DNA of 64,000 nucleotides from Alopecurus myosuroides (Eukaryota; Streptophyta; Magnoliopsida; Poales; Poaceae). This document shows, one piece after another, positions 45,325 through 55,457 of this stretch. Position numbers and translations under genes: made by a program. The notes under the pieces are model-generated. The model was not told where the DNA came from and did no database searches. It saw nothing but the letters and a program-made list of their open reading frames with translations. Positions within the stretch are counted from its first letter, which is position 1; each line of letters opens with the position of its first letter. The stretch lies in the NCBI GenBank assembly GCA_028641055.1, contig CM054057.1, positions 330,552,482-330,616,481 of the forward strand, written 5' to 3'.

Positions 45325-45782
45325 CGTTAGGGGGATGGTAACCCGGTAGGATCATGCCTAGGCGAAACCCGGCCCGAAGGAAATCACACGAGACCCGACC
45401 CAAGATGGAGGAGTTTCTAGAAGGCCCAAAAGGGAGCGTGGATCTTGTAATCTGTACCTTGGGAGCCAAGATTAGGAAAGCTAGGGTTGCGTGTGTATTC
45501 TGGGTAGGATTCCGGGTGTGCCTTGTATAGGAAGCCAGAGAGCCGGGTAATATATAAACCGGCTCCTGGGACAGAGAGACCAAGAGTTTCCTAGATATTC
45601 GAGTATTCCAGTAATACGAGAGTTGATAGTTGTAACCCTGGTCTCGGTGACATTGCAACACGAGCTACCAGATCACCAGATAATATGATTTCCCCTGAGC
45701 TAAACCCTCTCCCAAACACCAGAGTCGATCTGCCCCAAACTAAGTTACCCCTGGTAACGTCTGCCGTGATTATCCCACGACA
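45325..45782 (+). repeat. 3' LTR of element B
   Basis: 458 bp; it begins CGTTAGGGGG (first base changed from T) and ends CACGACA. It lacks 7 bp near 45640 relative to the 5' LTR. TATATAAA is at 45551-45558. The LTR-end ATG seen at 7303 is GTG here. Confidence 0.93.
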
Positions 45783-45922
45783 TTCAGAGCCTCGAACGCC
45801 TCGTCCGCCTCTTGATCCCATATGAACTTGTCTGTTTTCTTCAAGAGTCGGTATAAGGGTATTGCTTTTTCTCCGAGCCGAGATATGAACCGGCTTAGCG
45901 CTGCCACGCACCCTGTAAGTTT

Positions 45923-46813
45923 CTAAACATGTTTCAGCTCCTCCGGCTTTTTCAAGCCCTGGATAGCTTTGATCTTTTCCGGGTTAGCCTCGATCCCCCG
46001 CTCAGAAACGATGAAACCGAGTAATTTCGCCGCAGGAACCCCGAACACACATTTTGTTGGGTTGAGCTTCATTTTGTATCTCCTCAGGTTCTTGAATGTC
46101 TCTTTTAGGTCATCAATGAACGTTTCAACCTTCCTTGTTTTGATCACTACATCATCAACATAAGCGTGGACGTTGCGCCCAATCTGATCCTCAAAACACT
46201 TCTGAATGCAACGTTGGTATGTTGCACCGGCATTCTTCAATCCAAAGGTCATGGTTTCGTAAGAAAAGGCTCCAAAGGGGGTTATGAACGATGTTTTCTC
46301 CCAATCCTCCTCTTTGAGCTTTATTTGGTGATACCCGGAATATGCATCCAGGAAGCATAACAAGTCACTTCCCGCCACTGCATCTATGATCTGGTCTATC
46401 CTTGGAAGGGCAAATGGATCCTTAGGACAATGCTTGTTGAGACTCGTGTAATCTATGCACATTCTCCACTCATTATTCTTTTTCAACACTAAAACCGGGT
46501 TTGCCAACCACTGGGGGTGAAAAACCTCCATGATAAAGCCGGCTGCTAGGAGCCGAGCTACCTCTGCTCCTATAGCCTTTCTCCTTTCTTCGTTCATTTT
46601 CCTCAAACCCTGCTTCACTGGACAGGACTTGGCGTCAACGTGTAAAATGTGCTCAGTGAGTTCAGTCGGGATACCCAGCATGTCGCTAGGTGTCCAAGAG
46701 AAAACATCATGATTCTCGCGAATAAACTCTATGAATGCATCTTCCTCCTTGTTATCCAGGTTGGAACCTATAGCAAATTGTTTGGAAGAGTCGCCCTCAA
46801 TGAAAGCCACCAT
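45923..46813 (-). pseudogene. Reverse transcriptase of element A
   Basis: Nearly complete RT: WRMCIDYTSLNKHCPKDPF, DAYSGYHQIKL, MTFGLKNAGATYQR, catalytic HAYVDDVV and KLLGFIVSERGIEANPEK. It stops at a TAG near 45921 where B has a Gln codon, and the frame then continues to the B insertion at 45783. The protease/RT junction codon, TAG in B and E, is GAG here (46747-46745), so this copy reads straight through. Confidence 0.9.
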
Positions 46814-47455
46814 CTATGTGTCTTGGGCTGCTTTAAACTTAGCTCTCTCATCATCCGTGTTTGGTTTCTTCAAAGCTGTTCGATCTTCCGGGTCTACCTG
46901 AGACCTCTAATATCTGAGCTCTTCCTTTGCACAGGCTTGTTCTGCAAGCGCCGCATCTCCTTCATCACATTCTGCTGCCACAACCCTGTTACCATGCATA
47001 GTGATGGTCTGTTTAGGACCCGGAATTTTCAACTGTAAGTACACGTAACACGTCCTTGCCATGAATTTGGCGTAAGCCGGCCTTCCAAACAGTGTGTGAT
47101 AAGGACTATGCAAGTTCACCACCTCGAATGTGAGCCACTCTATTCTGTAATTGTCCTTGGATTCTCCAAAAGAAACTTCCAACGCTATCTTCCCCTCGGG
47201 GCAGGCCGAATGTCCTGGTACGATTCCATGAAAAACTGTGGAGGTTTTCTGCAGCTTAGACTCCTTGAGCCCCATACGCAAAAAGGTCTCCCAATATAAG
47301 ATATTGATACTGCTCCCACCGTCCATCAGGACCTTTTTTTAACTCATAACCTTGGACCTGTGGCGCCACTACCAGTGCTAGCAAACTCGTGTGTTTTATT
47401 GCCTCCGGGTGATCCCTCCTACTCCATGTTACTTCCTGACCTGACCATCTCAAAA
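46814..47455 (-). pseudogene. Protease region of element A
   Basis: The conserved lead-in MRWSGQEVTWSRRDH (near 47453) runs to the active-site block MDGGSSINILY, but a length change in a T-run near 47335 puts the two in different frames. The second half (VPGHSACPEGKIALEV, YHTLFGRPAYAKFMA) is intact to a stop at 46907. Another stop lies near 46815, before the RT. Confidence 0.85.
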
Positions 47456-47888
47456 CCGTCTTTCAAAACCAAACTCTTTCTTTCTTGTTACTATCTTTCA
47501 AAACCGGCTTTAAACTATTGGAATGCTGCCTCATATACCCTTGCTTAAACCTCATAAAAAGTGTAGTCTTCTTCATATGAATTGCATGACATAGTGCACT
47601 CAATGTCCGCCTCTTTCTGTTAGTAATGGAGTGTACGAGAGTAAGCAGAGCTACAATTCTCTTGAGACCATAGTTTTTGGTTTTCTTGTGACTAACATCA
47701 ACCTCCCTTCCTTCGCTGATGCATTTCTTTGCATATTTCCAAACATCTTGAACTTTCCTTAAATTGTGTCCAAGTTTTGCTGGTAAATGTGCGGTGCTAG
47801 TATTCTTTAAAACACCGTTGTTACTGTATCGAAGTAACTTTTGATAAACTCGCCACCTTTGCTTGTTTGTCAACATATTCCTGTAGAC

Positions 47889-47937
47889 CTTCCGAGGTTG
47901 GTGGGGCTTCCGAGGTTGGTGGGGCTTCCGAGGTTGA
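47889..47937 (-). repeat. 18-bp in-frame tandem repeat in MLE transposase
   Basis: Units begin at 47889, 47907 and 47925 (third partial). The minus-strand translation is SEAPPT repeated. It is a small coding minisatellite in the linker before the DNA-binding region. Confidence 0.8.
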
Positions 47938-47984
47938 TGACCACCTACAAGAGCAAGAGGTACATCTACAAGAAATGGAGAATC

Positions 47985-48362
47985 TTATGTTTGTTTGTTT
48001 GACATAAAGCTTGATGGAACATTTGTTTTTGGTTTTGTTTTTGAATGTAATGCAGGGCTAACCAGGGATGGGAGCTTGTGGTGTTGGGTTCCTTGTTCAG
48101 CATCTTCAAGCTCAATAGCACTTCGCTTGCTAAGAAAAATCGCTAGATGACAGAGAGTTACTCTATAACGCCTTTGGTATGTATCTAAAGCACATACTAC
48201 TCGAAAAATTTCAGCTCTTGAGTAATCAGCCATTAACAAGCCCGCATAAATGGCCTCATAACAATCTTGTGATCCATCTAAGAGTAGGGTATCTTCTTTG
48301 GCGCAAAAAAAGTATGTTGATGCTGCTGGAATGACATGAAGGTCACGCGCTTGAGTAATCCA
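47985..48362 (-). CDS. Unrecognised open frame inside the MLE
   Basis: An uninterrupted frame of about 125 codons lies between the two recognised transposase exons. It reads ITQARDLHVIPAASTYFF, DGSQDCYEAIYAGLLMADYS, then RVVCALDTYQRRYRVTLCHLAIFLSKR. The composition looks protein-like, and CTTCGCAG-type acceptor and GTTAGC donor-like sites are close. I cannot name the family. It may be an exon of another gene captured by the MLE, an MLE exon I do not know, or chance. Confidence 0.35.
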   Translation of the reverse strand, partial: WITQARDLHVIPAASTYFFCAKEDTLLLDGSQDCYEAIYAGLLMADYSRAEIFRVVCALDTYQRRYRVTLCHLAIFLSKRSAIELEDAEQGTQHHKLPSLVSPALHSKTKPKTNVPSSFMSNKQT

Positions 48363-49468
48363 ATGGGGGTATGGTTATCATCTGCGAATAGGAAGGTTAG
48401 AACTCAGGCATTTGCTTACTATTACTACTACAATCAAGTTATTGAAAATAATTATGTTACTTGCACAATTTAAATTTATGCAACCAAGTTATTGAAAAGA
48501 AATGATGTTACTTGCAGCAATCAAGTTATAAATGATGTTACTTGAACAATCATAATTTCTGGTATGGTTAGTACTTAAAATTGACATAGTACCTAAAACT
48601 ACCGGGTCTGGTTCCATAAATTCTATAGAGAAAAGGGCCAAGTGCTATTGCAATCATAATGTTATTGCACCGAATGATTAACTAGCTAGTTCTACCGAAT
48701 CAGACCAAAACTAATGATGTAGTAAGTCCCGGTTTAGTTCTGTCCAAGTTATGGAATTGATTTTACTAGTAGCAGTAAAGATAGGATGTTGGTTAAGAAT
48801 GGAAGACATGGTTCTGAACAAGAAGTGTTACTGCCAGCAAAGTAGAGTAGTGCTACTATTGAAATAATATCATGCTAGTAATGCAATTTGTTCTAACCTG
48901 GGTTTGCATCTTGAACGTTAGGTTGAGGAACTTGGTTAAGATCAATGGAGGACCGATCTTCCACCCCTTAGGAACCTCCTCCGGCGTCTTGAAAATCTGG
49001 CATCTCTTCTTGTTCGGCTCCATCTCCTTCATCATCAGGTGGTGAGGAGTTCAAGTCCAGAACCATTGCGTTGGTGTTGGCTGTTGTAGCTAGTCCAAAT
49101 GGATTGTTGGTACATGGCTTAGAAGTGAGCAGTACTTACAGAAGATGTCTGCTCATCTTCTAAATTTTGAATTGTAATTTTCTGCTCTACCTTTTCATTT
49201 TTGTGGCTTTGACGGTGTCGTAAAAAATCTAGGAAAACCTAGTACTCAAGGTTTTGTTGTCTCTGGCGCTAAAAAAACTAGCGGGGGTGGTTATTGCGGG
49301 GAATTTGCATGTGGTGCATTAGTTATGCTTTGTTTAACTCAACCAATGCTTTTTTCAATGAAAAAGTAATCGTGTTGTATGCTTGGGTGTGGAAAAGTAG
49401 TATTAATAAATGTAAGATTATTTAGTTTGAAATTTTCAGGATGTAGAGTAAAACTGAATGGAGGGAGT

Positions 49469-50039
49469 ATGTTACTAGTGAAGTTACTCCCAATATGACT
49501 CGCCTTAGTACTCAACAACCTTATCCAGACCGCTTAACTGTATCTCACCTATCAATAAAATTCGTCTTTTATCCGCATTTTTTATTGCAATATTGGTTCT
49601 TAGTTATTCATTTATTGCGGATGCAACTATACATTTTGGTCAGGTTGATCGTACTTCTACAGGATTGGTAACTCTCGTAGATTGGTTTAGTGATTGCATT
49701 GATGTTGCGCAGTGTGCGTAGTAGTTGGACCACCAAGGTCGAACTCCACCCCAAATCGACGTAATTATCTCATCGAAAGACCAGACTACTTTTTCCGATC
49801 ACACTCTGGTAAAATATATGTTTAGCGGGTGAGAAAACACACACTCTCAAGCATATATAGTTGCCAAGTATATGTTAGCCTAGTGTAATATAGGCTTTAG
49901 GGAGTGCTGGAGACACTCACCTAGTTGTCGAGTCCGGTGGTGCACCATAGACTGTACTTGATGAGCATGCAAATGAAATAGTATGATTAAACTACGTCAC
50001 AATAAAAAGAGTCCGTGTATGCTCACATATACACACGAC
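49469..50039. other. Unassigned intergenic stretch
   Basis: No sustained reading frame, no LTR or inverted-repeat boundary and no RNA gene were seen. Confidence 0.5.
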
Positions 50040-50300
50040 ATACTCTGTATTCCACCCTCTTTCCGAGTGCCTCAAGTGCCATATTAGGTGAAGGAGCGTC
50101 TTTTGTCTAATAGCATTTGTCTCATTTTTTATGCCGGCTGCACGCGGTACATCAAGTGTCTAGGCACATACATGTTTGCCGAGTGTCAGGAAGAAAAACA
50201 AAGTTGCTCGCACGTGCGGCATTTCCTTGTTGAAGGCGTTTCCTCACTTTGTGTATTTTTTCTTTGTTTTGTCTTATATATCATAGGGCTAGCAGTCTGA
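50040..50300. mobile_element. Possible CACTA transposon debris
   Basis: TTTCCGAGTGCCTCAAGTGCC and TTTGCCGAGTGTCAGG resemble subterminal repeats of grass CACTA elements (CCGAGTG type). No CACTA terminus or transposase is visible, so this is tentative. Confidence 0.3.
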
Positions 50301-50424
50301 TGGAGTGACTGTGGCCAGATTTGTAATATTTCTAAAACTTGCAATGAAAAAAGCTATGTGCATCGGTTTCGAGGTAGAGCTTGGTCCCCATTTCGAGAAA
50401 AAAAAACACTCACAAACATACATT

Positions 50425-50800
50425 TTTTTTTTGAAAAAAGAAAATGTATATTAATATCGCGGAGATACAAATTACACCCAGTCTCTGCAACAACGCAATA
50501 GCCACAACCATTGCGGATGCACACAGACGAAAGACAACAAAAAGAAGAACTAAAAAGAAAAGTCTCGCTACAGAGTTATAGTCCTGGCAGCAGCCGCACA
50601 ACCACCACCTAAACAACACCTGATGTCCAGCTCTTAAAAAACAATGTCTTCAAGAAGAACGGTGCCAGACACAACCAATTAAGGCCAAACCTTGGGTTTT
50701 CACCCTAAAGATAATCCTCGCTCTCAAAACAATGTCTCAACCAAGGCCAGTTCCAGGCACAACCAATTAAGGCCACACCTTGGGTTTCACCCTAAAAGGT
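50425..50800. repeat. T-headed repeat with an internal duplication
   Basis: It starts with a T-run and AAAATGTATATTAATATCGCGG. Two related segments (about 50643-50726 and 50729-50800) share CACAACCAATTAAGGCCA and CCTTGGGTTTTCACCC-like text. A reverse-oriented poly(A)-tailed retroelement is possible. Class unknown. The remaining sequence up to 51152 has no recognised gene. Confidence 0.4.
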
Positions 50801-51152
50801 AGGACTTTGGACTTCACGCATGCTGTCGCCCTCTCTTACATACAGCTGCCAGAAATCTTGTAACTCCAAGCCAGTTCCTCATCGATGCAAAGACCCCGAA
50901 CATCATTTCTAGTCCTCCAATCTCACCTTCGATGACCGTGCATTGCGACCGAATTCCACCGATCCAGCAATCTTCAGGCATCGCCCGTGTGAGTTTGCCG
51001 GTGGAGCCTTCCGGGTCGACACCCCGACTTGATCAAAGAGGACCTACATCAGGCAGACCTTCGTCTTCGCGTGATGGGAAACCCTAGGACCGCCACCATT
51101 ATTCTGGTGCCTCACAGCCCCGACGCGGCGAAGCAACTCCCAGCAGCAACGT

Positions 51153-52019
51153 TGTCGGGGGGGTTGCCCCCGAGTAGGGTAAAGGCAAGGGCCAAAGGCA
51201 AGATCAGAAGGGATATTTGGCCGAGTAGCCGGCTACCCGGTACTTGCTACCCGGTCGACTGCTACTCGGTCCTACACACAGATGGCCAGAAGGACGAATC
51301 AAGAAGAGTTATGGTTCTCCGAATAGAAGAATTGGCCCGAGTAAAAATGGCGGGATCCTACACGGGCCAGAAGTCAAAGGAGCCGTTCTGACACAAGATC
51401 CCGCGTATCCCGGGTCCGTACCTTGGCACTGTTCACAACACTGTTCATCTGAGGACGGCGTGCCTGACAGCGACAGTGTGGCAGCAGGGCGTCGCAGGAT
51501 AGGGGGACCTACTCTGTGTTCGCCGCAGTGATAACAGACTGGTTACTTGGTTTGGCCCAACGACTTTCCGCAACGGGACAAGCTTAGAAGCCAAAGTTGT
51601 CAGCGGGAACTCGGAAGAAGGACGGTGTGCACACAATGTCGACATCTGTTTGTATTTGGCTGTATCCGGCTGGGCACCGAGTATATAAGGTGCCCTGCCC
51701 CCTCCTGCGCGGGGGATCCGAAGACCAATTCACATTTCTTGACCTAGTTCATCTGGTAGAGAGAAGAGTGGCTACTCGGTAGCAAGAACCATTGTACTGT
51801 GGCTACTCGGTGAGACATCAAAATACAGAGAGAAAGGCAGGAGTAGGGGTTTTACCTCCTCATGAGGGCCCTGAACCTGGGTAGATCGTGTTGTTTGCAG
51901 TGCCCGTTTCATCCTTCACGCGTCTACTCGTCGCGTGATCCCTCCCCGAGCGCCTCCAGCGTCCTTCGTCCCCACATCTTTAGCCATCCTATGGCATCTG
52001 TCGTGACACCACCACGACA
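51153..52019 (+). repeat. 5' LTR of element E
   Basis: 867 bp from TGTCGGGGGG to CACGACA. Its first 21 bases form a hairpin (TCGGGGG, 5-base loop, CCCCCGA at 51155-51173). CCGAGTA, ACCCGG and ACTCGGT words recur throughout. The boundary is set by the primer site at 52021. Confidence 0.85.
51682..51689 (+). promoter_or_regulatory. TATA box of E 5' LTR
   Basis: TATATAAG in CCGAGTATATAAGGTGCCC, followed by a C-rich start region. This is the likely start of genomic RNA. Confidence 0.75.
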
Positions 52020-54700
52020 GTTGGCGCCCACCGTGGGGCAACCAGCGGCGCTGGCTGGAGTTTCCGTTCAGACGGGATCGATTTCTGCTGCCGGAGAGCG
52101 CGTGGTCTGTGGCCTTGTCCACAGATTCGGCTCCTTCGACTTCGTCACCGACAACGCCGGCGATTTCGGCGGCAGGGCCATGCCGGAGGGCGGCACGGTG
52201 CTTTCTTTCGGCGCGCACCTCGTCTACGTCGCCACCGTCATCGACCGCGAGTACCCCGAGCTGGTGCATGACGCGGAGGATCCACCCGTCGTTATCGCCG
52301 CACGCGGGAGGCCGCTGGACCGCTCCGCGGACATCGCAGAGGTGATGATGACCGGACTTGCTGCTGACGCCGGGAAGGGCGCGGCTGCTACCGCTGCGGC
52401 TGTCGTCGAGGATCTCGCTGGCTCTAGTGCTGGCGGGAAGACGCACAAGCCTTACGAGAAGGAGTGCAACCTTCCGCTCTCCACTACTCCGACAATCCCT
52501 GCGTCTGCTGCGCGGACGGGTATGCCGCCTTCCACTGACCTCGAGCTCCTGACCATGAAGGCGCAGCTCGACCGGCAGCGCCAGGAGCTGCTCGCTGAGC
52601 AGGCGGAGTTGGAGAAGATTAGGCTAGAGCTTAGCTTAGATCAGCTTGAGTACAACAAGGCTCACGGTTTCACACCAGTTGTTAGGAGAGCTAGCAAAGT
52701 AGGTGCTACGCGTCGCAACCTAGGTGCCGAGATGGCAACGGTTGTAGAGGCTCCCAGTCAGTCCGCCACCGCAAACACCTCCACTAGACCCAGATACAGC
52801 ACACCCGCCAAAACACTTAGAGCTGCTGAGGCTGTAGCTGCCGAGTTGCCGCATCTAGCTGGCGACGCGCGCGTCAGGCAGCAGGAGAGGCTGAACGAGT
52901 TGGTGCTAGAGGCTGCTAGGCAGAACGAGGAGTTCCGAAAAGCCAACCCGGGTGCTGGAGCTTCTCAGGTGGTGCACTCGCACGTGGCCAGATCTAACGA
53001 TCAGGCTTCATCTCCGCATCCTAGCCGTGAGAGAAGCCGGAGTGGGCATTCCGGCAAGGGTAGGCAGATGCAGGTGTACGACCCGGCTGTCGCCGCGAAA
53101 CAGCTCGCTGTGCCGCGACAGTCCGGTCAGAAACACAACGCTGCAGGAGCAGGCTTTCAAGCCCATAAAGCTCAAAGCCAGGCCCGAGATGGAGAGCGCC
53201 CAGGTCCTTCTCAGCATCCCGTCGCTCAGCCTACTCGGCAGAGGCAGCAGCCGCGTGCAGTGGCGCCAGTCGCCAACCCGGTGGAGCAGCCTGCAGCTGT
53301 GCAGGTGGACAGATATGATGATGGCTACTCGGCCATGGGGATGGCTGGCTATGACATTCTGGATCGTGTGGGCGAGCGCGTGTTGGCGCCTGGAGATGCA
53401 AGGCACCAGCTGGACCGGATCAGCTTGTCGGCGCGGCTGGAGAACACGGGTCCTCCTGGCCCCGAGTGCTTTGGCCCGCGCATCATGAACGAGCCGTCCG
53501 TGAAGAACTTCCAGCTGGCAAGGGGCACCAAGAGCTACAATGGTAGCACCAAGCCGGAGGATTGGCTCAATGACTATGTCACCGCGGTTCATATCGCGAA
53601 CGGCAACCGGAGATGGGCGGTGCGGTACGTTCCGCAGATGCTAGAGGGTCCAGCTCGCACTTGGCTCAACAACCTGCCCAAGAACAGCATCAATTGCTGG
53701 CTGGACTTCTCGGAAGCCTTCATCAGCAACTTCACCAGCACTTACAAGAGGCCGAACAGGCCACAGCAGCTGTCCGCTTGCAGGCAGCGGGAAGACGAGA
53801 CGGACCGCGAGTATCTTACCCGGTGGAGCACGTTGCGGAACACCTGTGAAGGTGTGAATGAAGCCCAGGCCATCACTTGGTTCGCGCAGGGTTGCAGACA
53901 CGGCAGCATGCTGTGGCAAAGGTTGCAGAGGGAGATGCCAAACACTCTGGCGGAGACCATCAAGATTGCAGATCAGTACGCACTCGGTGATCCTACCCAG
54001 CCCCTGATGGATTCCTCCGAGCCGAGAAGAAACTTCAACAGCAACAAGCGCAATGAGTTCCGCAACAAGCGCAGGGGTGACCGAATAGATGTTCGGTATG
54101 ACCCCGAGGAGGTGAATGCAGTGGCTGTTGGAGCTGGGGGCAGCCAAAGGCAAAAACCTGCTGGAGCCTACGGGCAGAACCAGAACCAGGGCCAAGGCAA
54201 CAAGAAACCATTCCGCGCTCCTCAGTCGGGTAGCGGCAATTCGGAGCAGACAAGGAAGTTTGTCTTCGATGACATGAGGGATGGCCCATGCAGCTTCCAT
54301 ACTCAGCACCCCTCAAGGCCTGCTAACCACACTACCCGACAGTGCGAGTGGTGGGATCTGATCCGGAATGAAGGCTTGCCTCCTCCTCCTCCTCTGCCAG
54401 CTGCAAATGCCAATGTGCAGCCTGCTCGTGCACCCGCAGCTCGGCCTCCAGTATTCCCGAGAAGAGAAAACGTGAACCAAGTGGCTTTAGGAGCCAACCG
54501 TCACTTCAACAATGAGGGCTACCGCAACAACAACAACTACTACAACCGCAACAACAACAGAGGCAACAATAACTACCAGGGCAACAACAACGGCAACAAT
54601 GAGGGCGGAGGCCGCAACCAGTACCAAGAACACCATGAGAGCTACATGATCTTCACTTCTGAGCCCGTCGACAAGCAGTCACAGCACAGGCGCGCCATGG
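51991..54700 (+). CDS. gag of element E
   Basis: The frame opens at ATG 51991 inside the LTR end and runs through the primer site (MASVVTPPRQLAPTVG), as in B. A helical, Gln/Glu-rich segment (MKAQLDRQRQELLAEQAELEK, about 52555-52620) precedes the capsid-like domain (about 53500-53970: SYNGSTKPEDWLNDYV, RTWLNNLPKNSINCW, FISNFTSTY, WFAQGCRH). The tail carries CSFHTQHPSRPANHTTRQC (C-x2-H-x9-H-x4-C) in place of a normal CCHC knuckle, then a strongly Asn-rich stretch (54510-54620). The frame is open for its whole length and continues into protease. Confidence 0.85.
52021..52039 (+). other. Primer binding site of element E
   Basis: TTGGCGCCCACCGTGGGGC, one base after the LTR, is identical to that of B. 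The primer tRNA was not identified. Confidence 0.8.
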
Positions 54701-55457
54701 AGGTCAATGCCGTGATCCCTGCCGTTCCTCACTATATGCATTGGTGCAACCAAGAGATCAAGTGGTCCCGAGTAGATCATCCCAAGGTGATGCCCAACCC
54801 GGGTAGTTACGCTTTGGTGGTGGATCCTACCTTCTTGGGTCCCGAGAAGAATGTGAGGTTCAGCAAGGTGCTGATCGACAACGGCAGCAGCATCAACATT
54901 GTGTACAGAGACACACTCGAGAAGCTTGGGCTGGCCGAGAACATGCTGCTACCCAGCAAGACCACTTTCCATGGCATTGTGCCGGGAGTCTCGTGCAATC
55001 CGATTGGCCGAGTGTGGATAGATGTGCTATTCGGCACCAGGGAGAACTGCCACACAGAGAGCCTGCAGTTCGAGGTGGTTGATCATCAGAGCCCCTATCA
55101 CGCTCTACTCGGCAGGCCTGCTCTGAGCAAGTTCATGGCCCTACCCACACGGCATATCTGAAGATGAAGATCCCTGGTCCCAATGGCGTGATTACCATCT
55201 CTGGTGATTACAAGAAGTCCATGGAGTGTGCCTCTGCTGGTTCTCAGTTGGCGGAGTCCATGGTGATTGCTGCCGAGAAGAAGAAGATGTACGAGGTGGT
55301 GGCTATGGCGCAATCCGCGCAAGCTGGTGCGCAGGGCGTGCCGAGTACACAGCACGGGACCGCGTTCCAGGCATCTCAAGAGACAAAGAAGGTCCAGGTC
55401 GACCCTGAGTTCCCCGACCGCGTGGCCATCATTGGCTCCGGGTTGGCGGAGAAATAG
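54701..55457 (+). pseudogene. Protease region of element E
   Basis: The lead-in MHWCNQEIKWSRVDHPK is followed by the active-site block LIDNGSSINIVY and YHALLGRPALSKFMAL. A 1-bp change near 55146 shifts the frame; the remainder (KIPGPNGVITISGDYK to GSGLAEK) continues in the next frame to TAG 55455-55457. RT follows in that same frame, so one UAG separates the two, at the position homologous to the UAG in B. Confidence 0.85.

Larger units (their letters stand above)
6855..45782 (+). mobile_element. Element B: Tat-lineage Ty3/gypsy, containing C and D
   Basis: B is bounded by two LTRs (6855-7319 and 45325-45782) and reads LTR, primer site, gag, protease, RT, RNase H, second RNase H-like domain, integrase, spacer, antisense aORF, LTR. 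Without the nested elements C (9683-20572) and D (26978-42061) and their target duplications it would be about 13 kb. It interrupts A inside the RT/RNase H coding region, in the opposite orientation. The flanks are CCTTC on the left and TTCAG on the right, which is not a perfect 5-bp duplication. Confidence 0.92.
45783..47455 (-). mobile_element. Element A, 5' part (protease and RT)
   Basis: This is the remainder of A upstream of the B insertion. It starts inside protease at about 47455, where A is joined to a truncated mariner-like element; gag, primer site and 5' LTR are missing. The junction has no LTR or inverted-repeat end on either side, so a deletion or illegitimate recombination is the simplest reading. 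Confidence 0.88.
47462..49066 (-). pseudogene. N-terminal fragment of a plant mariner-like transposase
   Basis: The first exon starts at ATG 49066 (MVLDLNSSPPDDEGDG), has an in-frame TAA after about 32 residues and continues IDLNQVPQPNVQDAN to a GTTAG donor near 48898. The main exon (about 47950-47462) encodes three SEAPPT repeats, then the helix-turn-helix DNA-binding region: QRWRVYQKLLRYSNNG, VQDVWKYAKKCISEG, RTLSALCHAIHMKKTTLFMRFK and RHSNSLKP. That order is typical of plant MLE transposases. It is cut after KKERVWF, before the catalytic domain. Not active. Confidence 0.8.
47456..49468 (-). mobile_element. Truncated mariner-like element (MLE)
   Basis: The right end reads TGGAGGGAG followed by TA, the inverted-repeat and target signature of plant mariner/Stowaway elements. 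The body encodes the N-terminal part of a plant mariner transposase on the minus strand. The other half, with the DDD/DDE catalytic core and second terminal repeat, is missing; element A starts instead. Confidence 0.75.

Noticed and set aside
47000..51150. Host gene between element A and element E.
   Set aside because: Apart from the MLE fragment and one unassigned frame, no exon chain, promoter or conserved protein was found.
51916..54497. Long minus-strand open frames opposite E gag.
   Set aside because: They mirror the GC-rich gag codons on the other strand and lack any family signature.
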